NCBI GenBank assembly: GCA_018004935.1
Contig: JAGNBF010000005.1
Coordinates: forward strand, 61,148 to 125,147
Direction: 5' to 3'
Length of the DNA stretch: 64,000 nt
DNA from: Chloroflexota bacterium
GTDB lineage: Bacteria > Chloroflexota > Anaerolineae > Promineifilales > Promineifilaceae
Shown piece after piece: positions 46,086 through 53,767 of this stretch (its first letter is position 1; every line of letters begins with the position of its first letter). Made by a program: the position numbers and the translations under genes. The notes beneath the pieces were generated by a model. The model saw nothing but the letters and a program-made list of their open reading frames with translations, ran no database searches and was not told the DNA's origin.

Positions 46086-46356
46086 ATGGGTGTGTTTCAT
46101 TTCAGTTGAGAGGAAGAAAATAATTAATCGGTGAATTCGTGAATTGTTGAATGATTAACCAGAGGAACCCACTCGGCGGGCAAAATCGGGGGTGACACCC
46201 CCGATTTTGCCCGCCTTAAAAAAACTCCCCGCCCCTGGGGGCGGGGTTGGGGGTGGGGGAACGCCACGTAGGCAATCGCCCTAGAGCGTCTACCGCTTCA
46301 TCAACAGTTCAACAGTTTAACAATTAGTTATTCAACTCATTTGAAACACACCCTTT
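46086..46356. repeat. GGGTGTGTTTCA-ended element with a hairpin repeat (copy G) nested inside
   Basis: The ends match 42002-42162, but the interior is split near the GATTAAC centre by about 120 bases. These contain a variable-core hairpin repeat with a perfect 19-bp stem and 3-base loop at 46175-46215, and the right arm TCCCCGCCCCTGGGGGCGGG to 46260. AGAG flanks both sides of the inserted sequence. Confidence 0.85.
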
Positions 46357-46710
46357 ACCAATGGGTATGTCAGTAGAGACGCAAAATCTTGCGTCTCTAC
46401 TGTAGGACGATTTGGTAAATCGTCCGGGCGATTTGCCAAATCGCCCTACATTTTCGTAGGAGTTCCCCATAGGCCTACGTCGCACCAAGAGGGATGAAAA
46501 TCTGTAGGACGATTTTTTAAATCGTCCACTGGGCGATTTGCCAAATCGCCCTACATTTTCGTAGGAGTTCCCCATAGGCCTACGGCGCACCAAGATGGAT
46601 GAAAATCTGTAGGACGATTTGGTAAATCGTCCGGGCGATTTGCCAAATCGCCCTACATTTTCGTAGGAGTCCCCCATAGGCCTACGGCGCACCAAGATGG
46701 ATGAAAATGA
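46357..46710. repeat. Tandem array of 102-105-bp units
   Basis: Three full units, each TTTTCGTAGGAGTTCCCCAT, then CTACGGCGCACCAAGA, then GGACGATTTGGTAAATCGTC and GGGCGATTTGCCAAATCG hairpins. Starts at 46455, 46560 and 46662 give periods 105 and 102. The same unit recurs at 63690-64000. The minus strand stays open through the array with a 34-35-residue repeat, but this is probably not coding. Confidence 0.9.
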
Positions 46711-46778
46711 CGCCACACGTTTTCATTCCCATCCGTGTTTCTTTAATCAGTGGCTATTTTCGTAGGAGGAAATTGGTT

Positions 46779-47252
46779 ATGGATTCAGCGTTGACCCTAG
46801 TCCTGGGAATTGTCTTGAGTCTTCTGGTCATATTTGGCCTCGTCTTTGGGATCGTGTTTGTCATTTTGAAACGAGTGGCTCAACATCAGCAAAATATGGC
46901 TCAACACAAGTACCCGGATGCTCGATTTATTGACTCGGGTGCTCTCTTTTTCGGACAACAGTCACGCGGGGCGATGCAGATGCGCGGCAATGGCACGCTG
47001 ATCATCACCCCTACGGATGTTATTTTTCACCAATGGATACCTGGGCGGGAGTTTCACATCCCGCTAAAGGCAATCCAATCCATCGAGAACCCCACCTCAT
47101 TTTTAGGCAAATGGCAGGGTGTGCCTCTGTTAAAAGTAAATTTTTTAAACGAGAAAGGCCAAACCGAGGCCATGGCCTGGCGTGTGCGCGACCTGAGTGG
47201 GATACAACGTGCCATTGAGGATGCCCGCACCCTTTCTAGGGCGATTGGGTAA
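46779..47252 (+). CDS. Small membrane protein with PH-like C-terminal domain
   Basis: 157 residues. One N-terminal membrane helix (LVLGIVLSLLVIFGLVFGIV) is followed by a charged linker and a cytoplasmic domain with MRGNGTLIITPTDVIFHQWI and PLKAIQSIENPTSFLGKW, resembling PH-like bacterial domains (YokE/DUF3592 style), which is a tentative comparison. It ends in a helix (LSGIQRAIEDARTLSRAI). The ATG at 46779 has GTAGGAGGA before it, apparently taken from the end of the tandem repeat. An upstream in-frame ATG at 46701 lies in repeat sequence. The stop codon falls at the left end of a GGGTGT-type element. Function unknown. Confidence 0.7.
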   Translation: MDSALTLVLGIVLSLLVIFGLVFGIVFVILKRVAQHQQNMAQHKYPDARFIDSGALFFGQQSRGAMQMRGNGTLIITPTDVIFHQWIPGREFHIPLKAIQSIENPTSFLGKWQGVPLLKVNFLNEKGQTEAMAWRVRDLSGIQRAIEDARTLSRAIG

Positions 47253-47501
47253 AGGGTGTTTTTCATTTCGGTTGAGAGGAAGAAAATAAGTTCTTTGGGG
47301 TTTCGTGGGGTACGGGCAACCCTTGTGGTTGCCCCACACAGGGCAAGCACAAGGCCTGCCCGTACATCTGCTGTCAACCTTTCCCCTGTACAATGCCAGA
47401 TTATGCGCAACAGGGCAGGCACAAGGCCTGCCCGTACATCTGCTGTCAACCCTCTAAATTCCCAAAGACTCATTATTCAACTCATTTGCAACACACCCTT
47501 T
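47251..47501. repeat. GGGTGTGTTTCA-type element with a second nested repeat
   Basis: Left end AAAGGGTGTTTTTCATTTCG at 47251; right end TTTGCAACACACCCTTTGG at about 47501. The interior after GAAGAAAATAA is replaced by two copies of the repeat with TACGGGCAACCCTTGTGG and AAGGCCTGCCCGTAC (47291-47466). Confidence 0.8.
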
Positions 47502-47597
47502 GGTACATCGCCCAGTGGACGATTTGCCACATCGTCCTACAAATTTGTAAAGTTGACCTAAACCACGCCAAAAATCCAAACTTGAAAGGAGTGACTT

Positions 47598-49289
47598 GTG
47601 CAACGATGGGTTCTATTACTTATTTTTGTTGTCCTTGTGTTTATCGTGTCGCTGTTTTCGACAAAAGAAGCGGAACGTAGCTTCGCGGCCGCGCCGCAGG
47701 GCGGTATCTTCACACTCACCGGCCAAACATTCGGCAATGAAGGGTTGGATGTGGTGATGGGTGATCTGGATGGCGATACCGATATGGACCTGTTTATTGC
47801 CCGTAATGCCCCCGATACAATCTGGTTTAATGATGGCATTGGGGGGTATAGCCAGAGTGGGCAAACGTTGGGTAATAGCTACAGCCTCGCGGCCGCGCTC
47901 GGTGATCTGGACGCAGATGGGGATCTGGATATTGCCACCCTCAAAGATGAAGCCACATCCCTGCTTATCTGGATCAACCAGGGCGGCACACAGGGTGGTA
48001 CGATGGGCGTCTTCACCAGTAACGGCCAGACTGACCTCGGCGGTGATCTGCCCGGCGATCTGGCATTGGGGGATGTAGACGGCGATACCGACCTCGACGT
48101 TTTTCTGGTGCGACTCATCGGGCGACCGGCCCAGGTCTGGCTCAACAACGGCAGTGGGCAATTTAGCAACAGCAACCAGAGCCTGGCCCACAACAGTGCC
48201 TCGGGCGTGATGTTGGGCGATCTGGACGGCGATGGCGACCTGGACGCCCTGACAGCCGATGACAGCGTGGCCCGCCATTGGGTGAATCAGGGGGGCGTAC
48301 AAGGGGGCACCACCGGCGTCTTTGCCGATTCCGGGCAGGCATTACCCACTGCCTTAAGCATCAGCGTGGCTTTGGGGGATATTGATCGGGATGGTGATAT
48401 GGATGGGGCCACCGCCAGTGTGAACCAGGGTGTGCGCCTCTGGCTGAACCAGGGGGGCGTTTTGAGCGCCGGAGCCTTGCTGGGGACAGGCGGCAATCGC
48501 CATGTTACCCTGGTAGATGTGGATGTAGACGGGGATTTGGACTTGTTTGTGGCCCGGAGTGGGGCTAATGCCATCTGGTTAAACCAGGGGGGAACCCAAC
48601 AAGGGACATTGGGGCAGTTTGTGGACAGCAGTCAGCAGATGGGCAACTATTTTTCACCCGCGGCCGCGTTGACTGACGTAGATAGTGACAACGACCCGGA
48701 TGCCGTGGTCGCTAACTATACCGACCCAACCGAACTATGGCGTAATGATGGGTTGTCTGGCCTGGAAACGCTCTACCGGGTGCGCGATGAAGTCATGGCC
48801 CCGACACCACAGGGGCAACATTACATTGACCTGTTCTACCTCTTTAATAGTGAATTCGTCACCCTTCTCCTGGCCGATTCGGGGCTGTTTAGCGAAGGAT
48901 ACAACACCCTCACCCTCTGGTTGTCTAATCTGGCCTCTATGTTGAACGGGCAACAACGACTGGGTGATCCGGTCATCACGGCCAACCAGGTGCAGGCGGT
49001 AGATGATTTTCTGACTCACCTCGCGGCCGCGGGCAGTCCGGCCTTGCAACAAACCATCAGCGACGAGCGGGCCAACTTGCCCGATCCCGCCACCTTCGTT
49101 GGCATGACGATGAGCCAGGCTCGCACCGTTGTGCTGGGGAGTCAGAACGTTTATTTACCCTTCATGACGCGAAGCAGTAGCGGCAATCTGCTAGAGAACC
49201 AGATGATGCCCCCCGCTCCAGCGGTGCGTACCCCGGAGCAAGGCGTCTGCGTCATTCTCTGCCTGTTTATCAATAATATGTGTAACTAA
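47598..49289 (+). CDS. Secreted FG-GAP/VCBS repeat protein
   Basis: A 563-residue exported protein. A GTG start at 47598 with AAAGGAG before it leads a signal peptide (QRWVLLLIFVVLVFIVSLFS). At least seven FG-GAP/VCBS-type calcium-binding blades follow, each with a GDLDGDTDMDLFIARN-like motif and a WFNDGIGGYSQSG-like strand, a seven-bladed propeller typical of integrin-like or adhesion proteins. The C-terminal 150 residues (LETLYRVRDEVMAPTPQGQH) are a separate helical domain, ending with VYLPFMTRSS and a short tail containing VCVILCLFINNMCN. GCGGCCGC lies at 47685, 47889, 48660 and 49023. Probably surface adhesion; the partner is unknown. Confidence 0.87.
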   Translation: MQRWVLLLIFVVLVFIVSLFSTKEAERSFAAAPQGGIFTLTGQTFGNEGLDVVMGDLDGDTDMDLFIARNAPDTIWFNDGIGGYSQSGQTLGNSYSLAAALGDLDADGDLDIATLKDEATSLLIWINQGGTQGGTMGVFTSNGQTDLGGDLPGDLALGDVDGDTDLDVFLVRLIGRPAQVWLNNGSGQFSNSNQSLAHNSASGVMLGDLDGDGDLDALTADDSVARHWVNQGGVQGGTTGVFADSGQALPTALSISVALGDIDRDGDMDGATASVNQGVRLWLNQGGVLSAGALLGTGGNRHVTLVDVDVDGDLDLFVARSGANAIWLNQGGTQQGTLGQFVDSSQQMGNYFSPAAALTDVDSDNDPDAVVANYTDPTELWRNDGLSGLETLYRVRDEVMAPTPQGQHYIDLFYLFNSEFVTLLLADSGLFSEGYNTLTLWLSNLASMLNGQQRLGDPVITANQVQAVDDFLTHLAAAGSPALQQTISDERANLPDPATFVGMTMSQARTVVLGSQNVYLPFMTRSSSGNLLENQMMPPAPAVRTPEQGVCVILCLFINNMCN

Positions 49290-49969
49290 GTTGAGTTTAG
49301 AGTTCAGAGCTAGAGCTAGAGGGTTTTCCAGAGTAATTTCCTCTTGCTCTCTCCTCTCGCTCTAAACTCCAGTAACTAATCCCCAGCTTTTTTGGGTAAA
49401 GATGCGCCTGCTGATAAGTGGGTGCATCTTTACCCTCATAACCTCCGGGTATAACCACCCACTCACCAGGAAACAGCCCTCAGACGATTCGGAGCCGTGA
49501 CAACGATGAGGAATGCACGTTTTAATGAATCTATAATCGGCATGGTTCAAAAGTCGGCAAACGGTGCTTAACAGTTTGTAGGGCGATTTGGTAAATCGCC
49601 CGAATTTGCTGTGGCCGATCTCCTGACCGCGCCACCCAACTTCATCTTGTGCGAACCCTTAACATTCTGGAGAGTAGACCTGAACCATGTCTTATAATCG
49701 CATGTGTAACCCATGCAATATACAGAAAAGCACAAACCTTTTATCATAAGAAGCCTGTGAGAAAACGTTTTGGCTTGACTAAACACGCTTATCATCGTTT
49801 AATGAACCGAAGCGTATAGAGAATGTACCCTCTTTTCGTCTCCCTGTCTCTTTCTACAACCTCACAACAGCTAACAACACAACCTTTTTGACTTCCTCAC
49901 CGGTCAAACGCCACAAGCCCCACCGATACCCAAGCGTGTAGTGTAATTCCTAGCATCAGGAGAAACACC
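49290..49969. repeat. Intergenic region with a GGTTCA-ended MITE-like element
   Basis: GAGGGTTTTCCAGAGT at 49319-49334 just after the FG-GAP gene; a GGCATGGTTCA/TGAACCATGTC element at 49539-49691 (153 bases) enclosing AAATCG hairpins. The last 270 bases hold nothing recognisable; the promoter of the regulator gene must be here. CAGGAGAAA lies before the TTG start at 49970. Confidence 0.65.
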
Positions 49970-50902
49970 TTGAGCCAGGCACACATTTTCCTCTTTGGTC
50001 GGTTTTGTTTTGAATGTGATGGTAAAAAATTACTGAGTTTTGATAACCAAAAGGTACAAGAGCTATTTTGTCACCTGTTGTTGTACCGTTCGCGGCCGCA
50101 TCCCCGCGAAAAACTCGCTACTCTCCTCTGGGGTGATTGCTCCACCGCCCAGTCCAAACGTTATCTCCGGCAAACCCTCTGGCAATTACAAAGCCACCTT
50201 GACCAACATACCCTACAACAACACCCGCTACTCCTCACCGAACCGGATTGGTTACAAATTGACCCGGAGCAACCCTTCTGGCTCGATGTGGCCCAGTTTG
50301 AAGAGGCTTACACGGCTTCTCAGGGTATTCCCGGAGATAACCTGAGCGCGGTCCAGGTGGATGCTTTACGTCAGGCGGTCGGGTTATACAGCGGGGATTT
50401 ACTGGAAAACTGGTACCAGGATTGGTGTCTTTTTGAACGAGAACGGTTGCAAAACATGTATCTGGTCATGCTGGATAAGCTGATGAGTTACTGCGAAAAT
50501 CAGCAAGCCTACGAAGCAGGCATCACCTATGGTCAACAAATTCTCCACTGTGATTACGCCCGCGAAAGTACCCATCGCCACCTGATGCGCCTGCATTATT
50601 TGTCCGGTGATCGCACCGGCGCATTACGCCAATTTGAACATTGCGCGGCCGCGTTGGATAAAGAGCTAAACATTAAACCTTCTACCCGCACCGTCGCCCT
50701 GCAAACCTCCATCCAGGCGGACAGCCTGAACCCTACCCCCCCTAACCTTTTTCCTGCCTTACCCCCCACCGTTGATTCAGCCTCAGCCCTGCCCGGTGTC
50801 GTGAGTTACCTGCACCAACTGCGCCACACCCTCATCGCCGCCCAACAGCAGGTGGAAAAAGAGTTGGAGACGGCGCGTTTATTGCAACAAAACCCTACCT
50901 GA
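49970..50902 (+). CDS. SARP/BTAD-type transcription activator
   Basis: 310 residues. The N-terminal winged helix of OmpR/SARP type (about 5-95: FLFGRFCFECDGKKLLSFDN, HPREKLATLLWGDCSTAQSK) is followed by the bacterial transcriptional activation domain (BTAD, about 100-245: AQFEEAYTASQGIPGDNLSA, HRHLMRLHYLSGDRTGALRQ). The C-terminal 65 residues are Pro-rich with a final helix. It lacks STAND ATPase or TPR parts. SARPs activate their own cluster, often for secondary metabolism; here it lies 700 bases upstream of the eCIS genes on the same strand, so it is a candidate activator, unproven. Starts TTG with CAGGAGAAACACC before it. Confidence 0.87.
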   Translation: MSQAHIFLFGRFCFECDGKKLLSFDNQKVQELFCHLLLYRSRPHPREKLATLLWGDCSTAQSKRYLRQTLWQLQSHLDQHTLQQHPLLLTEPDWLQIDPEQPFWLDVAQFEEAYTASQGIPGDNLSAVQVDALRQAVGLYSGDLLENWYQDWCLFERERLQNMYLVMLDKLMSYCENQQAYEAGITYGQQILHCDYARESTHRHLMRLHYLSGDRTGALRQFEHCAAALDKELNIKPSTRTVALQTSIQADSLNPTPPNLFPALPPTVDSASALPGVVSYLHQLRHTLIAAQQQVEKELETARLLQQNPT

Positions 50903-51230
50903 TTACCCTTCGGCTTCGCTCAGGGCAGGCAGTGGGCGTGCTCACTCCTCAATCTTTAAACTTAACAAAGCCCTAGTACAAGTTCCCAGAAGTTCGTGGC
51001 CTGTTTTGAGCGTGGTAAGTGCCTGGCACGGGGCGGTAACATCTCGACTGTTCACGCCCCATGCCAGGCACTGGATAACCTGGAGGGTTTTCCAGAGTCA
51101 TTTCCTCTCGCTCTCCCCTTCCCTCACCCCCAATCGTCAATCGTAAATCATAAATCCCAAATCGTAAATCGTAAATCGTAAATCCCAAATCCCAAATCGT
51201 AAATCCCAAATCCCCTGACGCGGCCGCAGA
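50903..51230. repeat. Intergenic heptamer minisatellite and repeats
   Basis: Eleven degenerate seven-base units TAAATCG/TAAATCC/CAAATCC from about 51128 to 51212, then GCGGCCGC at 51220. Before that, GAGGGTTTTCCAGAGTCA (51083-51100) and CGAGCC-type short palindromes. No gene. Confidence 0.8.
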
Positions 51231-51309
51231 CGTTTCCTCAGACGCCCTCACAGACGCCGGGCCATTACGCTCTTCTATATTGCCGTTTCGCCCTACCTTA
51301 CAGGCTGAC

Positions 51310-51516
51310 ATGGACCTGCCCGAAGCACACACTCATTCTTTTATCATCAAGATTTGGCTGGAAAACGCGGCCGCAGAAGCCGAACAACCCCTCTGGCGCG
51401 GTCACATCACCCATGTCCCCAGTGGCACACGGCGTTATTTCCAGGAACTGAGCGTTATCACTGAATTTATGCAACCGTACTTGCAAAAGCTAACACCTGA
51501 CCAGATGAATAATTAA
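51310..51516 (+). CDS. Small protein upstream of the eCIS ATPase
   Basis: 68 residues from ATG 51310 (a TTG at 51280 would add ten). The pattern HSFIIKIWLENAAAEAEQPL, WRGHITHVPSGTRRYFQEL and EFMQPYLQKL resembles a small family I recall only from hypothetical proteins in Chloroflexota and cyanobacteria; I cannot name it. GCGGCCGC at 51367. It lies 89 bases before the AAA ATPase, so it is a possible accessory of the injection system. Confidence 0.55.
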   Translation: MDLPEAHTHSFIIKIWLENAAAEAEQPLWRGHITHVPSGTRRYFQELSVITEFMQPYLQKLTPDQMNN

Positions 51517-51604
51517 TTGTTGAATTGTTGAATTACGACCTGCCTTCATTAACCATTCAACCATTCAACAGTTCACCCATTAATTATTTTCTTCCTCTCC
51601 AGCA
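51517..51604. repeat. Degenerate palindrome of the GGGTGT-element interior
   Basis: AATTAATTGTTGAATTGTTG against CATTAACCATTCAACC and AACAGTTCACCC, ending TTCTTCCTCTCCAGCA before the ATG. No Shine-Dalgarno is seen other than this tail. Confidence 0.6.
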
Positions 51605-53767
51605 ATGCATTCTCCTACCCTGACCACTCCCTCCATCCAGCCCGCGGCCGCAGAGCCAAATCTATGGCTGGCCGACATCCTGCCCGGTCTGCAACGGCTG
51701 GATGCTTTGCTGGCAGAGGCGATGAATGGGGTTCCCCACGCGGCCGCAGACCCGTTCCGTGGCCTCTACATCAATCCATCCGAACCCGCCCAACTCCTCA
51801 CCCAACCCCCTGGCGCACCCCGCCTCTACAGCAACGGCCATATCCCACCCCTGGCGTTCCCGCCAGACCCCAGCCGCCTGCAATGGTTACAAACCGCCTA
51901 CCAGTTGACCCCCTTCGAGATGGATGTTCTCCTGTTGGCTCTGGCCCCGGAGCTAGACCGGCGTTACGAACGGCTCTACGCCTATTTGCATGATCACGTT
52001 GGGCGGCGTTGGCCGACGGTTGACCTGGCCCTGCATTTGTTGTGCCCGGACGCGGCCGCGCGCCTCACCCAGCGCACCCTGTTCGACCCCAACGCCCCGC
52101 TCATCCGTCACCACCTCATCCACCTCGTCCCCGAAAACGACCCCCGCCCCTCGTCCCTGCTAGGCCATTTTTTGCAGTTGGACGAACAAATCACCCGCTT
52201 CCTGCTGGGGCAGGACAGCCCGGATAGCCGTCTGGCCTCTTTTTGCCAGCTTTATCCACCAACTCCGGCCCAGCCGGTGCTCGATGAACAGACCCAACAG
52301 GCCCTCACCCGGCTGATGGCTGATGCCCGAACGACCGGCTCTCCGGTGCGCCTTTACCTGCACGGCCCGGCGGTAGCGGGCAAACAACAGAGTGCCCTGA
52401 ACGCGGCCGCGGCCCTCAACCTGCCCCTCATCACCGCCAACCTCACCCGTCTGCCTGCCACCCTGACCCTACCCGATGCGCTTACCCTGATTTTCCGCTA
52501 TGCCTGGTTTTATCAGACCATTCCTTACCTGGAAGGGTGGGAAACGCTGGCCCCTGCCTCACGCGCCCTGCTCCAGGAACACCTGCACCCGGCTCATCCC
52601 CTGCCCGTTGTCCTGCTGGCCGGAAGCGAACCCTGGTCACCTCTGCCCGACGCACCGGACGAGGTGTTGAGCGTCTCCTTCACTTTGCCCGATTACCCTC
52701 AGCGGCGGCGTTACTGGCAGGCGCAACTTCAGACGCAAGATCACACTCTCAATGACAATGACCCGGACATATTGGCGGAGCGGTTCCGGCTGTGGCCGAA
52801 TCAAATAGCGCAGACGGTCAACGCGGCCGCGCATCAGGCCCATTGGCAGGTCGTCACCAACCAACGCCCGACTCCCCCCCGCCTCACCGTGGACGATTGT
52901 TTTCGCTCGGCCCGCACCCAGTCCGGCCATGATTTGCACAACCTGGCGACCAAAATCGAACCGCTCTACACCTGGGATGACATTGTTCTGCCCGCGGCCG
53001 CACGTGACCAACTGCACGAAATTTGCCAGCAACTCGTCCACCGGCACACCGTTTTAGGCCAATGGGGGTTCGGGCAACGGCTCTCGCTGGGCAAAGGGGT
53101 CAACGCTCTGTTCGCAGGCCCCAGCGGCACAGGCAAAACCATGGCCGCCGACATCATCGCCAACGAATTGGGGCTGGAGCTATACAAAATTGATTTGTCC
53201 GGCATCGTCAGCAAATACATCGGCGAAACGGAGAAAAACCTGGAACGCATCTTCCGCTCTGCCGAAAACGCCAACGCCATTCTCTTCTTTGATGAAGCTG
53301 ACGCCCTGTTTGGCAAACGGAGCGAGGTGCGTGACTCCCATGACCGGTACGCCAACATCGAAATTTCCTATCTCCTGCAAAAAATCGAAGCCTACGACGG
53401 GTTGGCTATCCTGGCCTCGAATTTGCGCCAGAATCTGGATGAAGCGTTTATCCGACGATTGGCTTTCACCGTGCATTTCCCCTTTCCTGATGAAACCAAC
53501 CGCCGCCAGATTTGGGCGACCATCTGGCCGGATGAGGCCCCCCTGGCCGATGATGTAGACCTGGACAGCCTGGCGCGCCAGTTCAAATTGAGTGGCGGCA
53601 ACATCAAAAATGTGGCTCTCGCGGCCGCGTATCTGGCCGCCACCGACCACCAACCCATCGGCATGGCCCACCTGTTGCGGGCGGTGCGCCGCGAGTATCA
53701 GAAGATGGGCAAACGGATGGGCGACGAGGACGTAACCCTCGCGGCCGCAGGGAGACACCATGGCTAA
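51605..53767 (+). CDS. eCIS AAA+ ATPase (Afp15/Pvc15-like)
   Basis: A 720-residue AAA+ ATPase of the type that accompanies contractile injection systems and is thought to act in assembly or release of the particle. The N-terminal 440 residues are a helical region with several GCGGCCGC-encoded Ala runs (51644, 51740, 52052, 52403, 52823, 52994). The AAA core has Walker A AGPSGTGKT at about 504-512, Walker B ILFFDEADALFGKRSEV near 558-570, and sensor/arginine motifs ILASNLRQNLDEAFIRRL. The C-terminal lid ends GRHHG. CDC48-like substrate handling is inferred. Its stop overlaps the next start (ATG 53760) by 8 bases, with AGGGAG before it, so the two are translationally coupled. Confidence 0.9.
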   Translation: MHSPTLTTPSIQPAAAEPNLWLADILPGLQRLDALLAEAMNGVPHAAADPFRGLYINPSEPAQLLTQPPGAPRLYSNGHIPPLAFPPDPSRLQWLQTAYQLTPFEMDVLLLALAPELDRRYERLYAYLHDHVGRRWPTVDLALHLLCPDAAARLTQRTLFDPNAPLIRHHLIHLVPENDPRPSSLLGHFLQLDEQITRFLLGQDSPDSRLASFCQLYPPTPAQPVLDEQTQQALTRLMADARTTGSPVRLYLHGPAVAGKQQSALNAAAALNLPLITANLTRLPATLTLPDALTLIFRYAWFYQTIPYLEGWETLAPASRALLQEHLHPAHPLPVVLLAGSEPWSPLPDAPDEVLSVSFTLPDYPQRRRYWQAQLQTQDHTLNDNDPDILAERFRLWPNQIAQTVNAAAHQAHWQVVTNQRPTPPRLTVDDCFRSARTQSGHDLHNLATKIEPLYTWDDIVLPAAARDQLHEICQQLVHRHTVLGQWGFGQRLSLGKGVNALFAGPSGTGKTMAADIIANELGLELYKIDLSGIVSKYIGETEKNLERIFRSAENANAILFFDEADALFGKRSEVRDSHDRYANIEISYLLQKIEAYDGLAILASNLRQNLDEAFIRRLAFTVHFPFPDETNRRQIWATIWPDEAPLADDVDLDSLARQFKLSGGNIKNVALAAAYLAATDHQPIGMAHLLRAVRREYQKMGKRMGDEDVTLAAAGRHHG

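Noticed and set aside
46357..46710. Possible CRISPR array
   Set aside because: Whole 105-bp units repeat without unique spacers; no cas genes nearby.
46324..46716. Minus-strand frame with a 34-35-residue tandem repeat (also at 63709-63936)
   Set aside because: It is a translation of the 102-105-bp DNA repeat with two hairpins per unit; no ribosome site and no protein-like composition.
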